Assembly: GCA_032164295.1 (NCBI GenBank)
Contig: JAJHTX010000013.1
Coordinates: 62,001-126,000, forward strand
Length of the DNA stretch: 64,000 bases
Reading direction: 5' to 3'
From: Inonotus obliquus
Taxonomy: Eukaryota; Basidiomycota; Agaricomycetes; Hymenochaetales; Hymenochaetaceae
The notes below the pieces were generated by a model that worked only from the letters and a program-made list of their open reading frames with translations, had not been told where the DNA came from and searched no databases. Shown piece by piece: positions 24,769-35,808 of the stretch (position 1 is the first letter of the stretch; every line of letters begins with the position of its first letter). The position numbers were made by a program, and so were the translations under genes.

Positions 24769-24780
24769 CTATATAAAATG
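24769..24780 (+). promoter_or_regulatory. TATA box of the chitin deacetylase gene
   Basis: CTATATAAAATG lies about 130 bp upstream of the start codon at 24907, a good distance for a core promoter with a 5' leader of about 100 nt. Confidence 0.6.
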
Positions 24781-24906
24781 CACCCAGGGTGTCTCCCTTC
24801 CTTCTTCAGGATACACTCTTGTATCTGTCTATCCTTCCTCCTACACAGATTTCACGACCAAGAGTTTTATAATACTAATTTCACATCCAATCCACTATCA
24901 TACATA

Positions 24907-26214
24907 ATGTTCTCCCGTCTTACCCCCTTCCTTGCTGTACTTGGAGCCGCCAGCATCGCGGTGGCAGCCCCCACAGCCGACCCCGACGCTGAGCCAGAGA
25001 TCGAGCTTCTCCGCCGACAAGGCCTTGCCACCGTCTACACTTCTTGCTCAGTGGTATGTTGACGCGTCTTTTGCTCTGAACCATTATGCTTATTGACTTT
25101 TACCCGGTGCTTTAGCCGAACACTGTACGCGTTTCACTGGGCTTATTTATTGGGGGGGAACGACTTATTTTTGTAATATAGGTTGCTTTGACATTTGACG
25201 ACGGCCCGTACAGTTTCAACCGCGGTGAGTGGCGAGCGTCACCTCGCTGAATGCTTTGATTGACTAGATTCCGTCTGTTTCAGACCTCGTCACTTTGCTG
25301 AACAACAACGGAATCAAGGCTACCTTTTTCGTCAATGGTCTCAACTGTACGTCCATGTTGTTCGTCTCGTAGACGGCGGGTGCTAATTGCTGTGTTATAT
25401 TACTATTGTTAGGGCGATGCATTTATGAGGATGATATGATCTCTGCTCTCCGTTTCGCGTATGATTCCGGCCACTTGGTTGGAAGTCATACATGGGCACA
25501 TCTCGACCTTGCTCAGCAGAACTGGGATAAGAGTACGTTACTCCCTTCCTTTGTTATTCTCGAATTGTGCTGAGCAGTTTTGTAACTGTTATTTTGATGC
25601 CTTTCTCGCCGAAATCGGACTACCTTTCTCGACGCCCCTCCGGTCGCTTCTTGTTCTGAAACCCGAACGCCACTAACGACGCTATAGTCCATGATGAGAT
25701 GTGGAAGGTGGAGCTTGCGCTGATTCGTATTCTTGGCGTGCAGCCCGCTTGGATGCGTCCTCCGTATGGGTCATACAACGATTTGGTTCGCTCGGCATCG
25801 GCGGTCCGCAACCAGAGCATTGTCAATTGGGACTTTGATTCCGGTGATTCTGCTAGCATACCCATCGCTCAGCAGAGGGCTCGATATGCAGATATAGCGA
25901 ATCAACGCCCGAGTACCATCCTTGCACTCAACCACGAGACGTATTCTTCAACTGTGTAAATCATTCTTATTGCCTTCACTCATTGAGACTTCGATTGACG
26001 AGTTTATTTCTAATAGCTACGATCTTATCCCATATGCGATCCAGCAGCTTCAAGGCAAGGGATACAGTTTTGTTACTGTGGCTCAATGCCTCGGCCGCCC
26101 TGCATATCATAGTGTTGGTAGTCGCGGCACGAAGGATGTGCGTCTTTACTTGCGTCGTTTTCCCTTCCTCGGTTCTGACGATTGTGCTTTTTATAGAGCT
26201 CTTGGGTCTGCTAA
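24907..26214 (+). CDS. Secreted chitin deacetylase (carbohydrate esterase family 4)
   Basis: Removes acetyl groups from chitin oligomers at the cell wall or outside the cell. Eight exons (24907-25053, 25116-25124, 25182-25224, 25284-25346, 25413-25532, 25688-25955, 26017-26137, 26197-26214) give 262 residues with exact phase closure. The signal peptide MFSRLTPFLAVLGAASIAVA is followed by a short propeptide-like segment with LLRRQ. CE4 motifs are TFDDGP (motif 1, catalytic Asp and metal-binding Asp), SHTWAHLDL (motif 2, metal-binding His pair), MRPPYGSYND (motif 3), NWDFDSGDS (motif 4) and ILALNHETY (motif 5). The C-terminus ends DSSWVC, typical of fungal CE4 enzymes, and is encoded by an 18-nt last exon. 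Exon 2 is only 9 nt. No GPI signal was seen. Confidence 0.94.
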
Positions 26215-29200
26215 GGACAATAATCTCCTCGGACAAATCGGACATTCTCATTTTGAACTATTTCCCCACTTCGGCATTCGCAACACATACGTCCATTCTC
26301 CTGGACACTTGCCACTCTTATCGGCCGTCTTTCGTGCTTCATGCTTCGTGCTTCGAACTTTGGCAAATTAACGACAGACATTTCTTGCCTCTTTTCTAGT
26401 CATCCGTAATTTTGCGAGGCTATCTACTATTGGACTCTTTCTTCCTACTTGCTAGTTGACGACTCCATATGCAATGACACGATGGGTTACGCTACTATTG
26501 ACATTCACTATCATACGATTTAATTCGAACAGTATCTTTAATTCCTCTTCGTTCTTTACCGCTATTCGATCTTTTTCTTTGTTCGCAATTTGATTTACAT
26601 TTCGATTATTATTTTTGAATTTGGAACTTTAGCTTAGCACACGGGCCTTTTCGTGCCGCTCTCTTTGTAGTCCTTCATTTTACCTGGAATTTTGTATGAG
26701 GAATCAAGTTCTCTTCCCTCGGTGTATGTGTGCAGTCTAAGAATGTGGCTCTCATGCCTCTCGCTTGTCGGTACGTGACTATGTGAAGCAGACAAGAGTG
26801 GTGCGTCTCACATCTCATGGAGTGGAAGTTGATTGGGGTCGATCATCATCGACTTCCGATGACTTTCTGCTAGATAACAGGGAGGAGGGATGTTGTTTTT
26901 TTGATGAGTATATGTCAACCAACCGAAAGAGGCAATATAAATGGAGCATATGAACTTCGGATCGGAGATGGAGATCGACGACTCGCATCTTTTCTTTTCC
27001 CACGCATCTGCATCTCTTTCCGACGGCGACGGCGGCCTCGGTCTTCTTTCGAGAATCGACTTTTCCACGTTCGTAGTATCGTATAACCAGTGTTGAAAGG
27101 CTGAAGAAGTATCTGATTCTCTTATATGTATATGTAATGTATGTGTATTATTTATAATAGTATATGTATCGAACGACTACGGGGGGTCCTATTCGCCAAC
27201 TTGCTAGCGGGGGTTTCGGAGCCGAGATCGAGATCCTCAGATTTCAGATATTTACTACGTAAAACTGGGATTGGATTGGATGGGATGGGATAGTAAGTGG
27301 ATAGTGGTGAGGCATCCTGAAATCGGAAAGCTGGGAAAGGTGTGATGTGGTAAGTTGTAAGTTGACACGATGTTGTTGTTCTACAGTACCTGTAGAAGTT
27401 TCTCCATATTTGATGATTCTCCCGGCACGTATCGTAAGTCGAGTCTCAATGAGTATCTTGATGACCGCTGGTTTGCTGTTACAGTGCCCGAGATCGATGA
27501 ATACCGTTCGTTGTGTGATAGGAGTGTTTCTTCGAACCTGCTTTGGTGTTTTGGTTCCCATTACAAGAGTTCCCGTCGGTGTCGCAAGTATGTATTGACG
27601 GATTTAGTCATTGTTAGTGGACTTCTCTGTAGGCGAGTGATACAACCAATTAGACAAGTGGGTGCATACGCTTTGACTTGGAAATTCTAGGGGAGAGGAC
27701 TCTCGGTCAGCGATTTTCCGAATCGCACGGTACGAGCATGAGAGGCAGCTTCATTATGAAATGAAAGTGAATATAGGGACGTGGGCATGCCGCATGTGAC
27801 CAGCTACTCAAGAGGAGGGACTGATGGCGTGCAGCATGAGGGGTGAGAAAGCTATTGAGATGTAATTCCAGCAGGTGCTGGCTCCATCCCAGGCAGAAGT
27901 AGCACGTCTAGAGTCGGAAGGTTGGCGCTCGCCCATAAGACCATCTTCTTTGACCTTGCCAGATACAATCTGTTGAGGTTGTAGTTGTCGCGAGTCACAT
28001 TTTTCCCTACATAGCCAGAGAACAATTCGCAAGTGTCGTATGACGAAAGTTCGTCCGGGCAAGACGGCGCTCAAAGACTTGACCAATCTGAATCTGCTCC
28101 GCAATGTCGATTCAGGTTTCAAAAGAATAGAGTAGATGGTCACAAGGCAATAGGTCGCCAAAATTATTCCGAAATCATATGTAGAATCAAAGTTAGATAT
28201 GCACATCGACATTTCTGCAGTTTGCTCTGTCATGAGACCTCGATGTTACGTTGAAATTAGCACATTTCGCGGGCTTTGAACGGGAAGCAGCGGGCTGTTC
28301 ATCAGATTGGAGCGCGATGAACAAAGTCGGTAACGTGGTGACTCACCGACGCACCAAGATCAGCATATGCGTCAAGCTTCAAGACTCCAACGCGATCTTA
28401 GTTATACATGTTAGAACTGGCAGTTGTCTAGCGCAAGGGTGCACTAATGTGGCCAGTCAACACAGAAACATCCGACGGGATTCGGCCAGGAGGGAGGTGC
28501 AATAGTTATTGGATTATTTGGAGAGACGAAAGAAGCACATGCAAGGAAAACCACCGGAAATTGATCGCTTGATTGCCGATCACGGCATTCGGTTCCTTCC
28601 GTACACGAACGCTCGCGCTGCTGAATCGTCCTTTCTCCTCTTTCTCTCCTCTCGCGGGCACATAAATCCTTAATATCTCCTGAACTCTTTCAGTTCTTGG
28701 GTACTTTATGTGGTCGACTGTGCTGTATTGTGTCGCGATGGAACTGGAGACATAAAGCCGAATTTCTCCATATCGTTGCCTTGGGTAATATGTATAGAAA
28801 GTGATCAATAAAACATGCTTCAGTGGTATGATTGTCTATATGTTGTATTAGAGCACTTACCGAAATCTTCGTAGTCGAAACGGCCTAAACACGTTTTGTG
28901 GGAAGACACTTTTTGTACGGCATGGTGTCTGCAATAACCTCCACCGAGTGGGAATAGGGCTCGCGTAGCAAAGCTCGTTGCTCCGCGTGACATGTAAGTT
29001 GCGGGAGTAGAACGTCTCTGCACTATCATGTGCTCCTCGCGTTTAAAAGATAGAAACAACGTTGACCTCGCTCGGGCGCTGAAGCCTAATATTGCATCCC
29101 AGGCAAATTCTTCATCACTCACCTCCAGGCACCCATCTTTTTCATCAAAGAAGTTCCGTATCCGCGCTGCTCGTGACCCAAGACTTTGTATGTCGACTTT

Positions 29201-29501
29201 CGGGGCCAGGCAGATGTGTTTCCCGGTGAGGCACATTCTTCTCAATCCGGTCAAGCGGAAACATTCTTACTTTCCAATACTCCCAAGCGCTGATTGATCT
29301 CATTCCGTCCCGTTTCGGTCCGTTCATGAATGAGAAATGGGTTCTGATTTTTACTATCATTTTGCCAGAAGTCGTGCTCGGAGCTATTTTGGGTCATCAC
29401 GAGTGAGTATTTAATACATAGGGGCATGGGAAATTCCCCGCCCTTCGCTCTGTGAGGCTAGTCGCGCATCTGTGCAGGACCACAACCAAGGGATAAGCAC
29501 A
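26215..29501. other. 3.3-kb gene-poor region
   Basis: No supported gene. A 144-codon minus-strand frame (29254-28820) has no recognisable domain and overlaps a plus-strand frame; it is not called. AT-rich strings near 27130-27170. Nothing else was recognised. Confidence 0.4.
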
Positions 29502-31516
29502 ATGGCGAAGAGAAGTGTAAGTTGTCTCAATGAGCTGTGGTAGTCATCAACCAGGGGCTCACACATATTCTCTGCGATGTCCAGTATAGCAAGACACTTG
29601 CGTCAAATTCGGTATGTCAGAGGATGATATGTGATAAGCAGTGAACTGAGCGCATTCGCGATAGTTTATCGTCGGTTCGTTCGCATGTATCGGAGGTGGA
29701 CTCTTCGGTCTGGACATCTCGTCCATGTCCGGAGTCCTGACGGTACGTCTTCTTCGATAAATACACTGCGATCGAAAGCTCATTGCAGGATAGAATGAAG
29801 CATACCTTCGCGTATTCCATACCGTGAGCTTATGTTCCCGTCGGCACTACTTTGAGATTAACAATGTCTTGAACTATTATCTAGCCTGGCTCTGATGCCC
29901 AAGGTGCCATAGTCGCTTCTATGCCGGCCGGCTCCTTTGTTGGCGCGCTTATGGTCACCAAACTTGCCGATCTCGTCGGTCGTAGGGGTACAATTACCCT
30001 CTCTGGTATTCTCTGGATTATCGGTAGTGTTCTTCAATGCGCTGCACAAGTACGTTGTCTTGAGTGCTTAATCTGAGTTAAGTAGCTCTGATGCACGTTG
30101 CCACCGTCCATAGAATCGTGGTATGCTCGTTGTTGGGCGCGTTATCTCAGGGATGGCCATTGGCTACGCTTCTGCAACAGTTCCTCTCTACCTAGCGGAG
30201 ATAACGCAACCTCAACTGCGAGGGAGAATCATATCTCTTCAGCAATGGGCGATCACCTGGGGTATTCTTATCCAATACTTCATCCAATTTGGATGTTCCT
30301 ACATAAACGGCGTTGCATCATTCCGAGTTCCCTGGGGCCTTCAAATGATCCCTGGTATTATTTTGGCAGTCGGAATGACATTGTTCCCAGAAAGTCCGCG
30401 TTGGCTTGTAGATCATGGTCGAGAAGAGGAAGCTCTGGAGGTACTTGCTGATTTGCACGCGCATGGGAACAAAGACGACCCGCTCGTACAACTGGAGTAT
30501 GAGGAGATCAAGCAACAAGTGTACTTTGAAAAGCAGGATGGCGCCAAGAGCTACCTAGACCTTTTCAGGCCAGGAATTATGCGCCGTGTTATGTTGGGAA
30601 CGAGCTTGCAGATGTGGAGGTGCGCGTTTATCTGTAAAATTGTCCTTGAGACTTGTGAGCTGATGCGCTGTCGACTGTCAGTCAACTCACAGGAATGAAC
30701 ATTATGATGTACTATATCGTCTACGTCTTTCGCGGCGCAGGGCTGAGCGGCACGCGGGGCAATCTCATTGCCAGTTCCGTTCAGTACGTGCTCAACGTTC
30801 TGTTTACCGGTACGTGTATCTGCTTAGTTATTAGTGTACCTCAGCTAAACTTGAAACATAGTACCTGCGATCATCTATATCGACAAGTGGGGTCGCCGAC
30901 CAATGCTCCTCGCCGGTACAGCCTTCATGGGATTCTTCCTTATGCTGGTCGGTGGTCTACAAGGCAAATTCGGACAGTGGTCAACGGATGACCCTCCTAT
31001 TTGGATAATCTCGGGACATGACGCCGCTACGAAAGGAATCATCGTCTGTTCATATCTCTTCGTCTGCTCGTTCGCGATCACTATGGGACCTGTCAGTTGG
31101 ACTTACCCCTCTGAAATTTTCCCGATGAGAGTCCGTGCGAAGGCTGTGAGCTTGAGTACGAGCGCGAACTGGTTGTTTAATTTTGCGTTGGCGTGGGCCG
31201 TACCTCCTGGTCTTAGCACCATCGCTTACAAAACGTATTTCATCTTCGGTGTAAGTAATCTTTACCGTATACAAATGTTTCGGAACAAGCTGAGCATAGA
31301 TATTGATAGACATTCAATTTTGCCTGCTTCATCCACATATTCTTCATGTACCCGGAGACGAAGGGACGAACGTTGGAGGAGATCGAGGACGTGTTCAGCC
31401 AAGGTCACCTGTTCACTGCCTGGAAGATCAAGCCGACCGTTGGCCTGAAGACTCTCGAAGAGGTCAAACAGAAACCGAATGTTGAGATGATCGACGAGAA
31501 GGCTAGCGACGTATAG
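29502..31516 (+). CDS. MFS sugar porter (hexose transporter family)
   Basis: Plasma-membrane proton-coupled monosaccharide importer of the sugar porter family. Nine exons (29502-29516, 29594-29611, 29665-29742, 29794-29823, 29885-30049, 30114-30619, 30682-30809, 30862-31250, 31310-31516) give 511 residues with all phases closing. Family marks include GGGLFGLDISSMSG in helix 1, KLADLVGRRG in loop 2-3, GRVISGMAIGYASATVPLYLAEI, FPESPRWL near residue 194, SQLTGMNIMMYY near 271, DKWGRRP in loop 8-9 and YPETKGRTLEEIEDVF after helix 12. The usual Q-Q-x-T-G is S-Q-L-T-G here. The first exons of 15 and 18 nt are small, and the 18-nt one uses a weaker AG, so the first 11 residues are less certain. The substrate cannot be told. 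Confidence 0.93.
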
Positions 31517-31859
31517 AATCACTTGAGCCTATCCACTGTGTGAGGGAGAGTAGTGGTGTAGTTAGTATTCACGATAATCTTTGTTACGATTCCCTTCTCA
31601 GTTTTTTTATTCTACCGAGTATTCTGGACGGTGGTGATGATCTGTGTTACGGTCTTATGGAGCAGGTTCATCGCGATTATGTAGGAGAAGTCTACTCGAC
31701 GATAGAAAGTATCCGATAACAGGGTGATGTGAGGATGTATTGAGGTTTCTGTTCCAGAGAGAGGGAGTGAAGAAAGGGATATTGGAGAGATTGCACGTAA
31801 CTGAGGAAGGAGGTTAGCGGCTTGCCGAGTGATCAAACGATCAATTTCTTGTTGTGATT

Positions 31860-32670
31860 TCGACGAGTGGTGGTTATCGCGATGCTTTGCACCAGCATGA
31901 AATATCCGAATATAGTGCAATTTATTGGTGTAGCGATTTCAGAGAGTCTTGGGGCGTGCCTGGTATTCCCATGGATGAAGAATGGGAACAGCTTCGAATA
32001 CGTGCAGAAATGTCAAAGTATCCCGCGCCGTCCATTGGTGAGGCAAGATAATAAGGAATGAATTACCTTACGATCCCCCGCCAGATTCACGGAGCACTAA
32101 AAGGCTTGGAGTACCTTCATAGACATCGGTTTGTCCATAGCGACGTGAAAGCGGTAAGTGAAAGCGAATACGGGCTCGGAAGGCACTAACAGGCTCTGGG
32201 ACAGCAAAACGTTCTGATCTCGGACGAAGGCAGGCCTCTCATCGCCGACTTCAGTCTTGCCACGCACGAGGATTTAAATGGAGAGGCGCCGTTATCGATC
32301 TTGAGAGCCGGTAACGTCAGATGGAAGGCTCCAGAGCTACAGGAAGACCAAGATGCCAAAAAGACGATGATATCGGACATGTGGGCTTTCGGTATGTTCG
32401 CAATAGAAGTGAGATGCATTGATGTTTCATCGTGTGTGTGGAACGATGACATTAATATTGCCTTTACCTAGATTTTGACGGCCCCTACCATTCCCAAAAG
32501 CGAACCGAAGTGCGTCGATTCAGTTGGCCATTTACAACGACAATCTGCCGCCCAGACCAACGCATCGCGAATGTTCCGACATACTCTGGATCATAATAGA
32601 GGGTTGCTGGGAACGTGTTCCTGAAAAGCGGACTACTGCAGCAGATGCACTTCGACTACTTATTGGATGA
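31860..32670 (+). pseudogene. Protein kinase C-terminal relic
   Basis: Resembles the large TKL-like kinase families of mushrooms. Readable blocks are KYPNIVQFIGVAISE and LVFPWMKNG (31888-31992), then GALKGLEYLHRHRFVHSDVKAQNVLI split by an intron (32154-32204), then LIADFSLATHE, NVRWKAPEL, MISDMWAFG, a second intron (32392-32471), and PLPFPKANRS to ADALRLLIG ending at 32670. The glycine loop and the catalytic lysine region are absent. The activation-loop motif is D-F-S instead of D-F-G, and the catalytic loop reads H-S-D-V-K. The frame breaks between the VQKC block and the YLHR block, and again after the second intron, where the required frame meets a stop. These defects point to a pseudogene. 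It lies 46 bp from the MITE at 32717. Confidence 0.72.
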
Positions 32671-32716
32671 ATGCGTTGATGACGGTCGCTGGTCGAATGA
32701 TGTTTGGTTACCATTA

Positions 32717-33377
32717 CAGAAAAAGACGCGTCCTTTGAACACCCAGTTCAAATCCGCCCCAGAGCACGCCACACACAACTTCTCTCATATTTAATCGCAT
32801 AATATTAGAGTCTACTACTGGTAACATATTCTGATTTTTTTCTGAGGCTGGATCTGTGCTGGAAAAATTAATATACTCCTGCAAAGAAACGAAGGGAAAT
32901 GTCACAAAACCCACTCCTTTGAACACCTTGTGACGTAATATCACGCTAATACTCGGTTACGGTAAATTACATTCAACCGCCAAGAGATCTAAATAATTCA
33001 ATGCGTCGATCACTGTCACACTTGCAACTGTTTATAAAATATAAATTGATTGAACGGTTATACCTTCATGAAACTTGGCACAAACATAACCAGGGTAGTA
33101 CTACTCCTGCCTATGTACTTACTTTACTGAGTATATGTCTAGGGACATTGTAGGTCAAACCGGTTTAGATGCAACTCGATGAGTTTCACCAATTTCTGAC
33201 AGTAGATAATTTTTATAAGCTCAAAATCTTGCCCAAATTTTGTTAAATTTTGCAGCCAAATTCCTGAATTTACTCTTCATATGTAGTTATTTTTTTGAGG
33301 TGAGAAACAAAGAATTGAGTGAGAAAAGCGAAGGTGTTCAAAGGAACAGTCCTGTTTAAAGGACGCGTCTTTTCCTG
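32717..33377. mobile_element. 661-bp Tc1/mariner-like MITE
   Basis: The left end starts CAGAAAAAGACGCGTCCTTT (32717). The right end read inward on the other strand starts CAGGAAAAGACGCGTCCTTT (from 33377), 19 of 20 matching. TA flanks both ends (32715-32716 and 33378-33379), and the CAG start suits Tc1-like elements. A shorter TTTGAACACC motif recurs inside (about 32734, about 32917, and inverted near 33332). There is no transposase frame; the one 76-codon frame inside reads across the left repeat and looks fortuitous. Confidence 0.82.
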
Positions 33378-33806
33378 TACTGTACAACAATGACCAAATA
33401 TGGATTTAATTACGTAACCGTCCTTGTTTCTGCTGCGAGCGAAAAGCTCAAGGCCAACACGTTCTGCGCATCTTGCCCCACTTCATCTCTCTCATTCTCA
33501 TCACTCGCGTGTACAAGACGTGTTGCTCTAGGCCTTTCTTCCACGTCGCTGCGTGCTGCGCCCCTGCGACAACAACGATGCCGTTCCAATCCAACAGACG
33601 ATGACGAGAAGGAGAGCGTCCTTTCTGCAAATAACAAAACCCTCATGGCTACTGTTGCTCGTATATACTACGCCCGCCCTAATCCGAACTCCTGGAAGTT
33701 CTCTCCCAGACTCTTTTGTCTAGTTTTTTAAAAATGGAGACACCCATCGAAGTCTAGACCGTTCGACAGAAAGATATCGTTACCATCTCTTGCACATCGC
33801 TTGGTA

Positions 33807-34458
33807 TTCAGACTTGGACGAGCTACGAAAGCTATTCACCCTCCTTCACGACCCACTTCACAAACACGCACGCCATCCAATGGCCATGGCTTCGGTGGTG
33901 TGAGCTTCGAGGCGGAGCAGGACTATTCACCCGACGCAGAACGTCAAAAGGAAATCGCAAAGATGATGAGCTCGGCTCCACAAGATGCGCCCGATTGTTC
34001 AATTGGGATGGGTCCGGGTCGTACAGGTGTTGAAGGTGTCATCCGTGACCGTGCAGAAGCACAAGCAAGAGCAAGAGATAAGCGAAATCAGGAGATTGCG
34101 GCCTTGAATGCTAGCATGGAAAAGACAAGCTTGGGAGGGAAGACGTATCTTGAGGAAGAGCGAGACCGAGAGTTGGAATGGATGATGCTTGAGGGGATAC
34201 CGAGAGATGTGCCCAAGGGTGCACTGGGAACGGGAAAACCTCAGTTTGGTCATCTTCGCGAGGTAGGCGTGAAGAACTTTGTGTCCGCTGTAGAGAGGGG
34301 AGGCCGGGGAGTTTCGGTCATCGTTCACTTGTACGACCCGGTACGTTTCATGCTCTCGTCATTCGCGTCCCGTTCTTTACACATCATGCTTATATTCCTT
34401 GGAAAGATGTCACGACCTAGATACCGAACTCTCTCGTCTCGCTCACGCTTCATACATG
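33807..34458 (+). pseudogene. Phosducin-like (thioredoxin-fold) protein relic
   Basis: Phosducin-like proteins assist folding of G-protein beta-gamma subunits or act with the CCT chaperonin. The block 33807-34339 contains MGPGRTGVEGVIRDRAEAQ, MEKTSLGGKTYLEEERDRE, FGHLREVGVKNFVSAVE and VSVIVHLYDP, in family order. After an intron-like gap the next block CHDLDTELSRLAHASYM appears at 34408-34458, but the phase does not join to the first block with the only good splice sites. No family-like start joins the 5' end: the ATG at 33734 runs into a stop. The remaining half of the thioredoxin domain was not found up to 35 kb. I infer a decayed gene; an unusual splice pattern remains possible. Confidence 0.62.
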
Positions 34459-35808
34459 GGTACGTGTGGACCGGCAGGGTTCCACTACTTCACCTGAATC
34501 CCGTCAACGTCATATCGTAAGCTGCATAGTAGACAAGCGTATTGCACGCAGAATCGTTCTTACAGGAAATCAGTCACTCTCCCCTCGGTGGAATGTCCGC
34601 TGTAAGAAGTCTGAAATGCTTGTACGAAAGCCCTCCTGCCATCGGTAGCCAGGCCAACTTCAGATTCCTCCATGATTAAAAGGTAATTTATCCATGGAGT
34701 AGAAATGCACACGAGACAACGTGTTAGCAGAGGACTACGGATAATGAGTAGTGACAGCCGAATAACTTCACTTCACTCCAATATCCTCTTCCCTCTTCTC
34801 GTTCTCGAGAATACGAGGGCAAAGGCTTTGTGTGATAACGAATCAATTGTGTTGTACATAGTGCTCTTTCCCTACCTAAAGCTCCCCGCCCTCCATCAGC
34901 CAATATTGTCCGTCTCATCCCCCCCGGGCTATCAACTTCTCTTCTCCAGCATTCATATCGTCCCCTCTCATCACTCAAGTCGTAGTACTGGAATCCTTTT
35001 TTAGTTTTCAGGTGCATGTATTTTTATCCAATCTTTGTCTTCTTGATCCAATGCGGTCGGGTACTCACTGGAGCTTTCGTTCAGCACAGGCTGATGCAAG
35101 ATGACATAATCTCTTGTCATGTCATTCGCGCACGTATGTCTATCTCTCTTAAAACATCATCTATCGCCTTGAAGCGTGTGCGCGCAAAGATTCCGGCTAC
35201 CTTCGGGCTCGTGCACTCGTTGGTAGGCATCATACGTGCCTTCGTGCTCAGACCTACGCTAGCCGTTTCGCCGTCTCTTCGTGTACGTATGGATGAAATG
35301 GAATGTGAGGAGAGGCCGAATAGCCTCCCGGCGACTCGCTAAAAGGACATGTGCACTCGTTCATGTGGGGCTGACCTGCCAATGTTTCCATGTTACTGGG
35401 GAAACTGTGAGTCTGTGACCCATTGCTGCTGCTGCTGCAGTGCTGCAAAGAGGCAACCACTTTGCTTTCCGCCCCTTTACTTTGCTACCCGTCTTCCCTG
35501 AAAAGAGAGTTCTCACACACACACATATCTTCCTCCAGAATCTCTGGTACCCTTCACATTTCGTCTGTGTTGAAATTTTTCGACCAACCGATGTATATGT
35601 ATAATTACATGCATCACGAGATACTCTAGCTACGTTTCTCTCTGGGCTTCATCAGCTCACGAACAACACGCCACCCAGATTGCACACAAACCACTTGATC
35701 TTTGCTTTATCACAACAGATACTCGCCACAAATGAGCGCCACAGATGAGATTGTAGGCCTATATATGCTACTTTGCACCCAAGAGTGTTCAATTCCTCAT
35801 AGTAAACA
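34459..35808. other. Intergenic with TATA-like site before 35809
   Basis: No supported gene. CCTATATATGCTAC (about 35758-35771) lies about 40-50 bp before the start codon at 35809 and may be its core promoter. A short GCTGCTGCTGCTGCAG run is at about 35425-35441. Confidence 0.4.

Larger units (their letters stand above)
20303..24906. other. 4.6-kb gene-poor region with short tandem repeats
   Basis: No reading frame with a recognisable domain or good splice structure was found on either strand. Short repeats include TGTTAATAT units (about 21418-21438), GTAGACT units (21563-21581), CCAGGTCCAGG-type units (about 22499-22530), a GATGGC array (22863-22895) and a 20-bp duplication (24218-24258). 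A TATA box for the next gene lies at its right end. Confidence 0.45.

Noticed and set aside
28820..29254. Minus-strand 144-codon frame
   Set aside because: No recognisable motif; an 89-codon plus-strand frame overlaps it; composition is not clearly coding.
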